The notes: generated by a model from the sequence alone, not told the origin. Shown: positions 17,949-28,270, counted from the first letter of the stretch. The stretch: DNA of 64,000 nt from Brasilonema sp. UFV-L1 (GCF_012912105.1 NZ_QMEA01000001.1:124001-188000); one strand, 5' to 3'. Numbers and translations: made by a program.

Positions 17949-18042
17949 TATATTCGCTTAATCAATGTTAAAGACTTCCTGAGATTTGTATTGAACTTGA
18001 AAAGTCTTTCCAGATTTACTTTTATATTTTTAAAAACAGTAC

Positions 18043-18768
18043 ATGGTAAAATACGACCCGTTCTCTAAACTACCAAGCAGTGCTGAACTTCCTTGTTCAG
18101 ACGACACTCCTGTGGATAACGAAAATCAAAATTTTGTCCCGAATTTATTGTTATTTTTGCTCAAGTTTATCTGGGCTAATCGCTTAGATTGGTTTTTTGG
18201 GGTTGATATGGCAATTTATCACACAACAGGTGTCAGTCATCTTGTACCTGTTGTGCCAGATGGTTTTTTAAGTTTAGGAGTAGAACGATTTAAAGGAAAT
18301 GTTTTACGTAAAAGCTATGTTCTTTGGGAAGAAAACGATGTTGTCCCGATTTTTGCTTTAGAAATTGTCTCCCTCACCTACGGCGGCGAATACGATAAGA
18401 AAATGTCAGTTTATGCCCGCTTGGGTGTTCTATATTATGTTATTTACAATCCTGAATACTGGCGACGTGACCAACATCAGCCACTTGAAGTTTATCGTTT
18501 AGTCAATGGAGAATATAAGTTACAGATTGGAGAACCTTTTTGGATGCCAGAAATTGGCTTAGGAATTGGTAGAGGAAGCTACATTGATGGAGAAGTAGAA
18601 CTGGAAGTGCTTTATTGGTATGATGCACAAAGCGTTAGGTACCAGACACCAGAAGAAGTTGCACAGCAAGAGCGTAATCAGCGACAACTCGCGCAACAGC
18701 AAGCAGCAGAGATGACAGAGTTACTTGAGCGCTATCGTCAACGCTTTGGCGAATTACCAGACGCTTAA
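18043..18768 (+). CDS. Uma2-family (DUF820) putative endonuclease
   Basis: 241 residues. The Uma2 family has a PD-(D/E)xK-like nuclease fold and is heavily expanded in cyanobacteria. Family features visible are FFGVDMAIYH, FALEIVSLTYGGEYDKKMSVYARLGVLYYVIYNP (the E-x-K-like catalytic segment) and a C-terminal EEVAQQERNQRQLAQQQAAE coiled coil that ends ERYRQRFGELPDA, a very common Uma2 tail. The biological role of the family is unsettled; association with mobile DNA is suggested. It is a lone gene. Confidence 0.8.
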   Translation: MVKYDPFSKLPSSAELPCSDDTPVDNENQNFVPNLLLFLLKFIWANRLDWFFGVDMAIYHTTGVSHLVPVVPDGFLSLGVERFKGNVLRKSYVLWEENDVVPIFALEIVSLTYGGEYDKKMSVYARLGVLYYVIYNPEYWRRDQHQPLEVYRLVNGEYKLQIGEPFWMPEIGLGIGRGSYIDGEVELEVLYWYDAQSVRYQTPEEVAQQERNQRQLAQQQAAEMTELLERYRQRFGELPDA

Positions 18769-18789
18769 ATCAGTACACAGTACACAGTA

Positions 18790-18840
18790 AACAGTAAACA
18801 ATGAACAGTGATAACTGATAACTGATAACTGATAACTGTT
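18790..18840. repeat. Heptamer-type short tandem repeats
   Basis: Repeated AACTGAT units (four in a row near 18805-18838) follow other CAGTGAACA-type words, as in many filamentous cyanobacteria. Confidence 0.8.
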
Positions 18841-20008
18841 AAAAATTCTCGTCTTCCTCTTCCTCCTCTTTTGTATCTTTATCCCGCTCATTTGCATCAC
18901 CAGGCAAAACACGGATACGATTCATTTGTGAAAGAGCATACTTTGCTGTAGCTTGCACGTCTGCATCAGAATCTCGCAAAGCATGAGATAAAATTTGGCT
19001 CATTTGAGCCATCATGTCATAGACACGAGTTAAGTCACGAATGGCATTTTGTCGGACTTGTGGACTTTCATCTTGCAATGAAATTGCCAAAGCACGATTC
19101 ATAGGTTTGAGTGTACGACTGCTAATTTCTGCTAAAGCAGCTAAAATCAAGCTGCGTTGCTGAGAATCTGCATCCACCATCAGATCAACCAACGGCTGAA
19201 TTGCTCGCGAGTCTCCTTTTTGACCTAAATCCCAGATAGCTTTGCGTCGCAGTGTTGGATCAGGACTACGTAAATCATCAATCAACTGATCAATGATGTC
19301 AAGTTTGGCAAGCCGAGATGTTGTTTCCATTGGCAAAAGTTGTTTTGGGGGTGATACGGTTGTTTCTTGTGTACTGATGACATCAGTATTATGAAACTCC
19401 CCATCGTTTTTTACATGTAACTTTTGTATGGTTTGCGGAACTGGACTGTTATTTACTTGACTATAACTTTCTGGGTATTTTGCAACTTTTGTACCCTTCT
19501 CAAGCCTTCTTACTATATAGAGTAACGCCCCAATACTTCCCAAAACACCAATACCTACGAGTAACCACCAAACTATGTCTGTTTGTGTTTCCTTCTCAGT
19601 CGTCGGTTGTGCTGTAGAACTGATTGCAAGAGAAGAAGACGGCAATTCGTTGTTTATTGCTGTCTGAAGACTCTTTCTTGTTATATCACCAAAGATACCG
19701 TCTACAGTTAAACCATTTGCTTTTTGAAATTTAGTCACAGCAAGGCTTGTACTTTTGCCATACTGTCCATCTATCTCACCATCGTAGTATCCTAACTTTT
19801 GAAGTCGGGTTTGCAATGACTTCACCTGTACACCTGTGCTACCAAGTCTAAGAATGGACTGCTTGGCAGTATCTTTAGAACTGACTTGAGCAAGTTCTAA
19901 GTTTCTTAAAACGAGTTTAGGTGTAACTGCACTTGTAGGATGTTGGTTAAATCCTAAGCAAGCAAGGCAAGCAATGAAAATAAGTGAGGAATAATGTAGC
20001 CGTATCAT
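18839..20008 (-). CDS. Peptidoglycan-binding and HEAT-repeat membrane protein
   Basis: 389 residues. Order: N-terminal signal or anchor segment (residues 5-27); a peptidoglycan-binding type 1 domain (about 53-117: GSTGVQVKSLQTRLQKLGYYDGEIDG and FQKANGLTVDGIFG); a linker; a transmembrane helix (about 145-167); then HEAT-like repeats (about 235-370: DPTLRRKAIWDLGQKGDSRAIQPLVDL and two further copies); and an acidic tail. The topology suggests that it links the cell wall to a cytoplasmic protein-binding platform. It is monocistronic and no partner is known. Confidence 0.8.
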   Translation of the reverse strand: MIRLHYSSLIFIACLACLGFNQHPTSAVTPKLVLRNLELAQVSSKDTAKQSILRLGSTGVQVKSLQTRLQKLGYYDGEIDGQYGKSTSLAVTKFQKANGLTVDGIFGDITRKSLQTAINNELPSSSLAISSTAQPTTEKETQTDIVWWLLVGIGVLGSIGALLYIVRRLEKGTKVAKYPESYSQVNNSPVPQTIQKLHVKNDGEFHNTDVISTQETTVSPPKQLLPMETTSRLAKLDIIDQLIDDLRSPDPTLRRKAIWDLGQKGDSRAIQPLVDLMVDADSQQRSLILAALAEISSRTLKPMNRALAISLQDESPQVRQNAIRDLTRVYDMMAQMSQILSHALRDSDADVQATAKYALSQMNRIRVLPGDANERDKDTKEEEEEDENF

Positions 20009-20318
20009 CAGAGAACCAAAAAACGGAGCACAACTGATTATTCTGGGAGAAATCAGAACGCATAATTATATCCATCCGATAAGTGGAGTTTGTTGAACTT
20101 GTTTGGCAGTCCACCTATTCTCTGCTTGTTTATGCGGATTGCGTCGTTTTAGCGACTACCCTCATATAGCAAGTTTTAGCCAGAATGTGCATTGGAAGCC
20201 ATACACACCACAATAACTATAAGCCATGCAATATCAAATGTCTTGTTGGCTTCAGTATATTTAACACACGCTGACTAATACTTAATTCAATTTTTAAAAA
20301 TCTGTTTACGACTTTTGT
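20009..20318. other. Intergenic spacer, nothing recognised
   Basis: 310 bp between the starts of the HEAT-repeat gene and the end of the DMT gene. It probably contains the HEAT gene promoter. No gene, repeat family or clear terminator seen. Confidence 0.5.
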
Positions 20319-21392
20319 TTAAATGTCAGGTTTAGATTCTCTTACAAGTAAGGTGAGTGTGTTCATCTTCTTTGTAGACACTTCTGAAAGTTGTTGTTGC
20401 TGTGTGATAGTTTTTTCATTCGTAACAACCTTCTTGGTTGCACCTGGGAGAGTTTCGCGTTGGTTGATGAGATAGATACTAACCAAAGTCAGGCTAACTC
20501 CTACCCACTGTAGAGGACTGAGAACTTCTTTAAGTAATAAATTGCCAAATAACAATGCGAATACGGGTGTGAGAAAGGTGAGGGAACTAAGACTGGTGAG
20601 ATTACCGCTAGAGGCAAAGTAGAAAAACAATCCGTAGGCGATCGCACTACCAAATACTGTGGCATAACCCAGCGCCAACCAGTCAGATGGGACAATATTC
20701 TGCCACTGTCCAGATTCTACAGCTGATGAAATTCCCCATAGAGGCAAACCACCAATAATCATATGCCATCCTGTAGCCATCACAGGGTCAGCATGATGAC
20801 TGACGAACCGGATTAATACTGTTCCTACTGCCATACTCAACGCTGCTAAAAGCATCAACCACTCACCGCTGGCAAACAGTTGTTCTAGAGAGATTGTACG
20901 CAACATCTCTACAATCGTGTCTGAGTCTAGAAAATGGAAAATCAACTCATCTGGTAAACCAATCAAACTAATGCCTGTGACTCCTAATCCTAGCCCTAAC
21001 CATCCCCAAAAACCGATATGTTCTTGAAATAGCCACAAAGACAGCAACGCTACAGCCAAGGGTTGAGAGTCAATCATCACAGATCCTAAACCAGCACCTG
21101 TTTTGAGCAATCCTTCTGCTAAAAAGCCTTGAAACAGGGTTCCGTCCACCAAGGCAAATAAAGCAATCCACAGCCATGCTACCCAACCCTTGGGCAAAGG
21201 TCTACCCATGAATGCTGCTGCTATCAAAATAAGTACCCCAGCGGGTATCAAACGCACTCCCGCCATAAATAATGGTGTCGTGTGGGGTATCACTCCTTTC
21301 ATCGCCACCATTGCTGTACCCCATAAGAAAAACGGGGCTATCAAGAGTACGGATGAGAGGGATAGTGGAGATGCACTGACCTTCAGTTGCAT
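20319..21392 (-). CDS. DMT superfamily (EamA) transporter
   Basis: 357 residues with ten predicted membrane helices in two EamA repeats. The first covers about residues 15-140 (PFFLWGTAMVAMKGVIPHT, RLIPAGVLILIAAAF). The second covers about 185-310 (SGEWLMLLAALSMAVGTVLIRF, LTPVFALLFGNLLLKEVLSPLQ). The hydrophilic C-terminal 45 residues are Thr/Gln-rich. Members export metabolites such as amino acids; the substrate cannot be deduced. It is a single gene with an ATG start. Confidence 0.85.
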   Translation of the reverse strand: MQLKVSASPLSLSSVLLIAPFFLWGTAMVAMKGVIPHTTPLFMAGVRLIPAGVLILIAAAFMGRPLPKGWVAWLWIALFALVDGTLFQGFLAEGLLKTGAGLGSVMIDSQPLAVALLSLWLFQEHIGFWGWLGLGLGVTGISLIGLPDELIFHFLDSDTIVEMLRTISLEQLFASGEWLMLLAALSMAVGTVLIRFVSHHADPVMATGWHMIIGGLPLWGISSAVESGQWQNIVPSDWLALGYATVFGSAIAYGLFFYFASSGNLTSLSSLTFLTPVFALLFGNLLLKEVLSPLQWVGVSLTLVSIYLINQRETLPGATKKVVTNEKTITQQQQLSEVSTKKMNTLTLLVRESKPDI

Positions 21393-21421
21393 GGGATTGC
21401 TAATGCCTTGGTTTTACAAAT

Positions 21422-21520
21422 ATGAAAATCGCTTTAACTAATTTTACCGAATTATTGCGATTTGTGAAGGAAAGAATACTTAGTGATGAAGGTCGCGATT
21501 ATATTGTTGAGTGGCTTTGA
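21422..21520 (+). CDS. Possible small protein, 32 residues
   Basis: MKIALTNFTELLRFV continues to DYIVEWL before a TGA. It lies 30 bp from the divergent DMT gene. No good ribosome site is seen. It could be a remnant of a longer protein or a chance frame. Confidence 0.2.
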   Translation: MKIALTNFTELLRFVKERILSDEGRDYIVEWL

Positions 21521-21708
21521 GTGGGTTGTATGTAAGGGCGGTAACTCAATTGACAGCAGAAAATGTTCCATGTTTTGTTTGTCTAACAAACAAATTATGA
21601 TGACATCAACAATCAGTACGAGCAAAGTTGGTTAGATTCTCGACAACTTTTGCGAAGTCGGGGATCTTGCAGCCCATTAATTAAACAATCCTGGAGTAGA
21701 AATCTAAA

Positions 21709-22332
21709 ATGAGTTATGAGTGGTTAGAGTGGGCGCAACAACTGCAAGCGATTGCCCAAAATGGACTGACATACAGCGAAAATCCGTTTGACCTTGAACG
21801 CTACCAACAACTACGCCAGATAGCAGCCCAAATCATGGCGACACACTCTAATACTGAATTTAGCTATATCCTTGATTTGTTCAACAGCCAAGTAGGATAT
21901 GCCACGCCAAAAGTTGATGTCCGGGCTGCTGTCTTTCACTTTGATAAAATTCTCTTGGTTCAAGAAAAAGAAGATCGCTGCTGGACATTACCGGGGGGAT
22001 GGGCAGACATAGGCGAATCGCCGAGTCAGGCAATCGTCCGAGAGGTCTATGAGGAATCTGGATATCACACACAAGTAGTCAAGCTACTCGCTGTCTATGA
22101 CAGGAATCACAGCCGTCATGGGCATCCACCAATGGCGCACCATGTTTATAAGCTGTTTTTTCTATGTGAATTGATGGGTGGAATGCCGACACGAAGTCTT
22201 GAGACTGAGGACGTTGCCTTTTTTGGAGAACTGGAAATTCCAAAGCTGTCGCTGACTCGTGTTGTCCCATCTCAGATGACTCGGCTGTTTGAACATTACC
22301 GCAATCCAAACCTTCAGACAGATTTTGATTAA
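21709..22332 (+). CDS. NUDIX hydrolase with N-terminal NUDIX_N_2-type domain
   Basis: 207 residues. The N-terminal 65 residues (YEWLEWAQQLQAIAQNGLTY) match the helical domain found before some NUDIX folds. The complete Nudix box GGWADIGESPSQAIVREVYEESGY is at residues 97-119, with the metal-binding REVYEE. Enzymes of this architecture hydrolyse nucleoside diphosphate derivatives. ADP-ribose-type substrates are likely, but this cannot be fixed from sequence. A HAD hydrolase follows 71 bp downstream, so the two may be cotranscribed. Confidence 0.87.
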   Translation: MSYEWLEWAQQLQAIAQNGLTYSENPFDLERYQQLRQIAAQIMATHSNTEFSYILDLFNSQVGYATPKVDVRAAVFHFDKILLVQEKEDRCWTLPGGWADIGESPSQAIVREVYEESGYHTQVVKLLAVYDRNHSRHGHPPMAHHVYKLFFLCELMGGMPTRSLETEDVAFFGELEIPKLSLTRVVPSQMTRLFEHYRNPNLQTDFD

Positions 22333-22403
22333 CGGAAGTTTATTGACGAGTTATTTCCGACGCGAAAACATGACGAGAGAGTAGTAAGTAGCAGAGTGTA
22401 ATC

Positions 22404-23066
22404 ATGAAAGGAACTATAACCTTAAAAGGAATTATTTTTGACTTGGATGGCACGCTAGCAAACACCTTACCTGTTTGCTTTACAGCCTTTAGGCAAGCTT
22501 TTTTTGAATATTTAAACCGTCATTTCACTGATGAAGAAATTTCATCGTATTTTGGACCAAGTGAGGAAGGTATATTTCAGCGACTAGTGCAGTCAGAATG
22601 GCAAGCGTGCCTGCAAATGTATCTAGATGAGTATGAGAAAGCCCACGCAATTTGCGAGCAACCTTTTCCTGGAATTGAAACAGCCTTGAGTTACTGTCAA
22701 CAGAAAAATATTGCTTTGGGAATTGTCACGGGAAAGGGGAGAGATAGTGCTGCTATCTCGTTACGATATCTAGGATTAGAGGATTATTTCGATACTATAA
22801 AAACAGGTTCTGCCAATGGTGGAATTAAGCCTTTGGCAATTAAAAGTGTTCTGGAAAAATGGAAGATTGCGCCAGAGTGCGTCGCTTATGTTGGTGATTC
22901 TCCTTCTGATATGGTGGATGCAAAAGAAGTGGGTGTGATACCTTTAGCAGCTGCTTGGGCAAAAACCGCAAGTTTTGAGCGTTTAGAAGCAATGGCTCCT
23001 TTGGCAACATTTAGCACTGTAGAAAATTTCATTGATTGGATTCGTCTTCATGGTCAAATTCAATAA
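22404..23066 (+). CDS. HAD-family hydrolase, phosphoglycolate-phosphatase-like
   Basis: 220 residues with all four HAD motifs: DLDGT (nucleophile Asp13 and acid Asp15), VTGKGRD, the Lys in GSANGGIKP, and GDSPSDMVDAKEVG with the acidic pair. A helical cap lies at about residues 20-85. It belongs to the Gph/PpaX-like group that acts on small phosphate esters such as 2-phosphoglycolate or pyrophosphate. It follows the NUDIX gene and ends at a strong terminator. Confidence 0.85.
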   Translation: MKGTITLKGIIFDLDGTLANTLPVCFTAFRQAFFEYLNRHFTDEEISSYFGPSEEGIFQRLVQSEWQACLQMYLDEYEKAHAICEQPFPGIETALSYCQQKNIALGIVTGKGRDSAAISLRYLGLEDYFDTIKTGSANGGIKPLAIKSVLEKWKIAPECVAYVGDSPSDMVDAKEVGVIPLAAAWAKTASFERLEAMAPLATFSTVENFIDWIRLHGQIQ

Positions 23067-23100
23067 TGTAACGTGAATTCGACAGTTCTAAAAACAGCGC

Positions 23101-23147
23101 AAAAACAACAGTGAGTTCGTGATTGATGAACTCACTGTTGTTTTTTA
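23101..23147 (+). terminator. Terminator after HAD hydrolase gene
   Basis: A perfect 13 bp stem (CAACAGTGAGTTC/GAACTCACTGTTG) with a 9-base loop is followed by seven T. A flanking A run makes it usable on both strands. Confidence 0.85.
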
Positions 23148-24000
23148 CTGAAATTAAAGTCTAAAAAATGACATTGAAAACGCTTTTATTTTGTAAATAT
23201 ACGGTGATTTATATTATCTTTCACTGAGATAATATTTGTTAGCTTTAGTGCTCAACTTGACATGATATTTCGTCTGTAAAGTTTATGAAAATTTTATACT
23301 ACTGCATCTTGATTTTTTAACCGTAGTCATAGTAAAGTTTTACAGTCTGTCGTAATTGCAACTTTACATAAGGGATAAAGGTTTTTGTCAAGAAGACTCA
23401 GCTTGCATCTTAGTTTTGTAAGAGTGTTGACCAGTTCTGTATTAGCGCTTCATATTGCGCGCATGATACAAATCTCTATCCTTATTTCTTGGTAAAGAAA
23501 CTTTTGTATTCAGAAAATAAAGTTTTTGATGAATACAAAAAATTGCGTGATGTTATCAGAAAAATGCACAACGAGATTTTTTATATGGCTTGTGATGAAT
23601 AACCTAGCAATCTTGTTTTGTTCTAGTCAAAATCAATGAACAATGAACAATGAACAGTGAACAGTAATAACTGATAACTAGTAACTGGTAACTGATAACT
23701 GATAATTGACAATTGATTAGTCAGGTCTTTTTCATCACTCCCAAAATTTAAAGGTGATTTTTCACGGCATGTGAAAAAGTCATTTTGAGGCTTGAGAAAG
23801 CCTCAGTTTTGCAGTTGCTTATTTTCATGAATTCACAACTATCAAAAATCAGACTGTGGAAAAGACCACGCTGTTTTGTGGTTTGGAGACAAATTGTGAA
23901 AACTCAGACCAAAAGACAAGCGATCGCTTGTTACTGAACTCTATCAACAAAGCCAAATCAGCGATGAGGAGTTATACAGACTGTTTCATTTACTCAAATT
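23148..24000. other. Long AT-rich spacer with repeats and one short remnant frame
   Basis: About 850 bp. Heptamer-like words (AATGAACA, AACTGAT) lie at 23634-23716. Shortly before the next gene a frame without a start codon reads LVTELYQQSQISDEELYRLF and ends at a TGA at 24008-24010, which looks like a small protein relic. No other gene recognised. Confidence 0.5.
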
Positions 24001-24013
24001 AGGAAGGTGAAAA

Positions 24014-25357
24014 ATGAAAAAAATCTTCATTTTGTACTTGTTTGTCATTGGAATTGCTTGGGCTATATTCACCCAAATACCGCTTCCACTACAAGAAGGA
24101 TTCTCCACAGTCGTTTCTGCAAGACAACCAAAAAATTTATCTTATGAGGTTTGGGCGATTGACCAAGCAAATTCTCTTGATGGTACTTCTTTAGGAGGAA
24201 ATCTCTTTGTTCTGTCGGGCGAGGACCAAGATTTTATAAGAGGTAAAGCAAAGATTGAGCAAATTAACTTGGCTGCTAGCGCTGTCAAAAAGGGTCTTCA
24301 GGCAGGTCAAAAACCTCACTGGATCACTTTCAATCAAGGCGCTACACATGCGATTGTAGGACACGCTACTACAGCTCAAGTCTACGCAATTGACGCGTCG
24401 AAGCGTGAAGTTGTAGATTCAATTCTTCCACCAGGATTACCAAACTCTAATTCTCACGCTGTTTACCTCTCAAAGGACAACAAATTTGTATTTGTTGCAG
24501 ATACTCCAGGTCAACGAATTCATAAGATTGCCACAAATTATGAGGCACCTGGAGGTAAAATCTTTGGTGATGTTCAAACATTGGACTTCAATACCCCAGA
24601 GACGAAGACAGCCTTAGGAGTACCTACCACTGGTGCTACTGCCCGACCAGTAGTCGCTCAAATCGATGATACAGGTAAATGGGTTTATGTCACTTTTGCT
24701 GATGGTGGGGTGGCGATCGTAAACGCAGAAACACTGACTATCGCACACATTTACAATAGTACAGAAGCCACCTTCAATGGATTAATTGCTTATCAGTTTG
24801 GTGACACCTTTATAACTAACGCAGGTAATGCCGATCCTGAAAAAGCTGACTTTGTCTATGTTTATAACCACAAGTCTCTACTAGAAAATCCCTCACAACG
24901 TCCAGCTTTTATCAAAGTTCCTCAATCTGGTAATGATGTTCATGGTGTGGATATACTCGGTGGGAAATATTTGTGGCAACTTAACCGTGCATCTAATACT
25001 ATTACAGTACATGATGTCAAGTCTAATCTCTTTGATCCAAACATTGAAGGCTCAAACAAGGTTCGTGCAGTTAATCTTATCGAACTGGCTGATACAGTCT
25101 TAGGTCCTGATCCTACACCAGACTTAATAGATACATCACCCTCCGAAGAAGTTGCCTTTATTACACAGCGTGGACCGAATCCTATTTCAGGAAACGATCC
25201 AGCATTTTTCAACAGTGTGGGTATTTATCCAGGAATAGGTGTCTTGCAAGTTGAAAACGATGGTAAGGATGCTAAACCTGCTTATCTATATAGATTCGAT
25301 AACGTTGTGGATGGAGTTAATATTGCTGACTTCCACGCCCTTGCTGTTCGTAAATAG
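24014..25357 (+). CDS. Secreted beta-propeller-like protein
   Basis: 447 residues. An N-terminal hydrophobic segment (about residues 4-22) serves as signal peptide or anchor, and a strong GGAAGGTG ribosome site precedes the ATG. The body has blade-like repeats: THAIVGHATTAQVYAIDASK, HAVYLSKDNKFVFVADTPGQ, GKWVYVTFADGGVAIVNAET and later DVHGVDILGGKYLWQLNRAS. This is the pattern of YVTN/YncE-like or lactonase-like propellers. It is probably periplasmic or surface-exposed. No catalytic residues can be named. It stands alone, with no clear operon partner. Confidence 0.7.
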   Translation: MKKIFILYLFVIGIAWAIFTQIPLPLQEGFSTVVSARQPKNLSYEVWAIDQANSLDGTSLGGNLFVLSGEDQDFIRGKAKIEQINLAASAVKKGLQAGQKPHWITFNQGATHAIVGHATTAQVYAIDASKREVVDSILPPGLPNSNSHAVYLSKDNKFVFVADTPGQRIHKIATNYEAPGGKIFGDVQTLDFNTPETKTALGVPTTGATARPVVAQIDDTGKWVYVTFADGGVAIVNAETLTIAHIYNSTEATFNGLIAYQFGDTFITNAGNADPEKADFVYVYNHKSLLENPSQRPAFIKVPQSGNDVHGVDILGGKYLWQLNRASNTITVHDVKSNLFDPNIEGSNKVRAVNLIELADTVLGPDPTPDLIDTSPSEEVAFITQRGPNPISGNDPAFFNSVGIYPGIGVLQVENDGKDAKPAYLYRFDNVVDGVNIADFHALAVRK

Positions 25358-25463
25358 AATTTAAGAACACAAGCAACAAGCCAAAAATTTTTGAGTTGTA
25401 AATCAAACCTACATTCAAACTAAATGAAAGTGCGTTAAATTATTTTAACGCACCCTACTTTAT

Positions 25464-27113
25464 CTAATTAAGTACCGTGACCTTAGGCTCTAAATTGACG
25501 ACTAATTTGACTTGAAATTCTGATTCAAAAACTTCTTTTTTATAATCTAAACTCCATAGTTCTAAAGCACAGTCATCATCAGCGCGAGATGGGAATATTC
25601 TGAGATGAAATTCTTGTTGTTCAGTCAAATATTCACACTCTACTCGTGCAATTGCTCCAATTTGCCGCCGATCCAAAGCAACTGCTAATCTTAAAATAGC
25701 ACTCAATTTATTGACAATTTGTCGATGATTTTTGCTCGTAATATTGCGGTAATTCTCGTGCTTTTTCTTAGGACCAGATTTGCGATGATAACGCGCTAAA
25801 TTAGCAATGATTTCTATCTCTGTTTCGTTATAGCCTAGTAATTCACTATTGCGAATAAGATAGTAAGAGTGCTTGTGGTGAGAAGAATGACTGATATAAT
25901 GACCGCAATTGTGTAATATTGCCGCAGCCCAAAGCAGTTGTCGTTCTTCTGCTCCCCAGTAGTGGAGTGTTCCTTTTGTTTGGTCAAATATGCTTAAAGC
26001 AAAAACTGCAACTCTATCGCTGTGTTCTAAATTGACGTGGAACTTGTTAGCAATTGTGAGCACACTCCGCTGGCGTACTGTACTTTGATAACGTAGGCGA
26101 TCTTCAATCAAACCGTGTGTAAGCATCCAGTCTACAATGACACCTTCTCTTAGGGAACGTTCGCACACCGTGACTGATTCAACGCCCAAAAGGTTCATGG
26201 CTTCTTGTAGGATGACTGCACCTGCAAGTATAACTTCGGACCGTTTCTCCGGCATACCGGGAATTGCAGCTCGTTCTGAGTTACTCATTTTCCGTAGACG
26301 ATTGACCGACTCCCGCAAATCTTTTAAACTCATTTCGTAACCATTGAGCGTGGAAGGAACAGAGCCTAGCTTTTCCCGTGCATGAATCATGACCAGAGTT
26401 TCAATTGTGCCGGAAGTTCCCACTAAACGAGGTAATTCTTCAACGTTGAGGTTGGCTTGTATTTCTTCAACGGAACGTTCTAACATTCCACGTGCATAAG
26501 CTTGTAAGTATTGAAACTCATAGTTGCTAATTGGATCAGTGGTGATTAACTCACCACTCAGTCTGACTGCACCAATTTTTGTACTGGTGAGAATTCGCTC
26601 TTCATGACTATCGCCCAAAATGATTTCTGTGGAACCGCCACCGATATCTATGATAATGTGGGGTTGATTGTTAAGTTCCATCCCCGACAGTACACCTAGA
26701 TAAATCCGTCGCGCTTCTTCTTGACCGGAAATCAGGTCAACACTTAAACCTAACTCGTCTTCGATTCTTTGCAAAAAATCTTTGCCATTGGGGGCTTCTC
26801 GTACGGCGCTGGTTGCTACAGCTATGATTGTTTCGACGTTGAGAGTTTTTGCGATCTTTTGGAAGCGTCCCAAAGCGGCGATCGCCCTTGAAATCACTTC
26901 TGGTTTCAAATTCCCCGTCTCAAGATCGCGATCGCCTAGTCTAACGGTTTCTTTTTCTCTAGCGACAATACTAAAAGATGGCAGTGTAGATTCAATCCCT
27001 ACAACTACCATATGTAATGAATTCGTTCCTAAGTCAATAGCAGCAATTGTTCGGTGTTGCTCAACTGTTTGAGTTGGAAGACTCTCCCAGTTAGCTGAAA
27101 TTAAATTCACCAT
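25464..27113 (-). CDS. ppx: Exopolyphosphatase / Ppx-GppA phosphatase
   Basis: 549 residues from the ATG at 27113 (MVNLISANWE). An in-frame extension upstream has no family support. The N-terminal ASKHA fold shows AAIDLGTNSLHMVVVG and IDIGGGSTEIILG, the two phosphate loops, with the catalytic Glu region at SAVREAPNG. The C-terminal third is an HD-like domain (AAAILHNCGHYISHSSHHKHS, with conserved His). It degrades polyphosphate and possibly pppGpp. It diverges from the UbiA gene across about 240 bp. Confidence 0.92.
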   Translation of the reverse strand: MVNLISANWESLPTQTVEQHRTIAAIDLGTNSLHMVVVGIESTLPSFSIVAREKETVRLGDRDLETGNLKPEVISRAIAALGRFQKIAKTLNVETIIAVATSAVREAPNGKDFLQRIEDELGLSVDLISGQEEARRIYLGVLSGMELNNQPHIIIDIGGGSTEIILGDSHEERILTSTKIGAVRLSGELITTDPISNYEFQYLQAYARGMLERSVEEIQANLNVEELPRLVGTSGTIETLVMIHAREKLGSVPSTLNGYEMSLKDLRESVNRLRKMSNSERAAIPGMPEKRSEVILAGAVILQEAMNLLGVESVTVCERSLREGVIVDWMLTHGLIEDRLRYQSTVRQRSVLTIANKFHVNLEHSDRVAVFALSIFDQTKGTLHYWGAEERQLLWAAAILHNCGHYISHSSHHKHSYYLIRNSELLGYNETEIEIIANLARYHRKSGPKKKHENYRNITSKNHRQIVNKLSAILRLAVALDRRQIGAIARVECEYLTEQQEFHLRIFPSRADDDCALELWSLDYKKEVFESEFQVKLVVNLEPKVTVLN

Positions 27114-27388
27114 AAGCACGTTTCTCTCTATATTAAGGATGGTAGAAGCTGGCGATACCAACGGTATTGGCGAAAAAATGTATGTTGTACTACACAATTG
27201 CTTTCAGGTGAGTCATTTTGTGAACCTTCCTGATTTGGGAGATGTACCCTGTTAGCACAACGAGAATGACTTCCTTGTTGTATCCAAAGTTGCCAGTTGC
27301 AATTGTGATTTTACAAATATCAGATAAAGATATTCTATAGATGTAAATATGTGTGAACAAATCTATCTTTAGTCATTGTTTACGACCT

Positions 27389-28270
27389 ATGCTAACTACA
27401 AAAGAACACAACACCGAACCCATATGGCTTGTGATTATCCGGCTTTTGCGGTGGCACAAACCAGCAGGACGGTTGATTTTAATGATTCCCGCTTTATGGG
27501 CTGTGTTTTTAGCAGGCAGTGGAAAACCACCTTTACCACTGGTTGGAGTTATCATCCTGGGTACTCTCGCTACAAGTGGTGCTGGATGTATCGTTAATGA
27601 TTTGTGGGATCAAGATATAGATCCACAAGTGGAAAGAACTCGCGATCGCCCTCTTGCTTCTCGTGCGCTTTCTGTGAAAGCCGGCATTGTAGTTGCCATA
27701 GTCGCAATGGCATGTGCGGCAGTTCTTGCTTTTTATCTTAACGTGCTCTCATTTTGGTTGTGTGTAGCAGCAGTTCCAGTCATTTTGCTTTATCCCGGCG
27801 CAAAGCGGGTGTTTCCCATCCCGCAACTGGTTCTTTCTATCGCTTGGGGCTTTGGTGTTTTGATTAGCTGGAGTGCGGTGACACATAACCTTTCATTTCC
27901 CACTTGGCTGCTTTGGGGTGCTAGTGTCATGTGGGCATTGGGATTTGATACTGTTTACGCCATGAGTGATAAAGAAGATGACAGCCGAATTGGTGTGAAT
28001 TCTAGCGCTTTGTTTTTTGGTGATTTCGCGCCGATTGCAATTGGCATTTTCTTTGCTAGCACTGTCTTTTTACTGAGTTGGCTAGGTTTAGTCATGCACT
28101 TGCACCTGACATTTTGGATCAGTCTTGTTATTGCTACTGCAGGTTGGATTTGGCAGTTCACACGGCTAAGACAGCAAGACTTGCCTAACTCTGCTTATGG
28201 TGAAATGTTCCGACAAAACGTGTGGATTGGTTTTATTGTACTTGCTGGGATGATTGTTGGGAGTTTATGA
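27389..28270 (+). CDS. UbiA-family prenyltransferase (4-hydroxybenzoate polyprenyltransferase type)
   Basis: Membrane prenyltransferase, about 293 residues from the ATG at 27389 (MLTTKEHN); an ATG 36 bases upstream is also in frame. The first Asp motif is NDLWDQDIDPQVERTRDRPL and the second is DKEDDSRIGVNSSA, with about nine helices. The cyanobacterial UbiA homologue prenylates 4-hydroxybenzoate in plastoquinone synthesis, and this assignment is the most likely. It diverges from ppx. Confidence 0.88.
   Translation: MLTTKEHNTEPIWLVIIRLLRWHKPAGRLILMIPALWAVFLAGSGKPPLPLVGVIILGTLATSGAGCIVNDLWDQDIDPQVERTRDRPLASRALSVKAGIVVAIVAMACAAVLAFYLNVLSFWLCVAAVPVILLYPGAKRVFPIPQLVLSIAWGFGVLISWSAVTHNLSFPTWLLWGASVMWALGFDTVYAMSDKEDDSRIGVNSSALFFGDFAPIAIGIFFASTVFLLSWLGLVMHLHLTFWISLVIATAGWIWQFTRLRQQDLPNSAYGEMFRQNVWIGFIVLAGMIVGSL

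Noticed and set aside
23900-24010. Short protein gene just before the beta-propeller gene
   Set aside because: The frame has no ATG, GTG or TTG in a plausible position, so it is treated as a remnant within the spacer.
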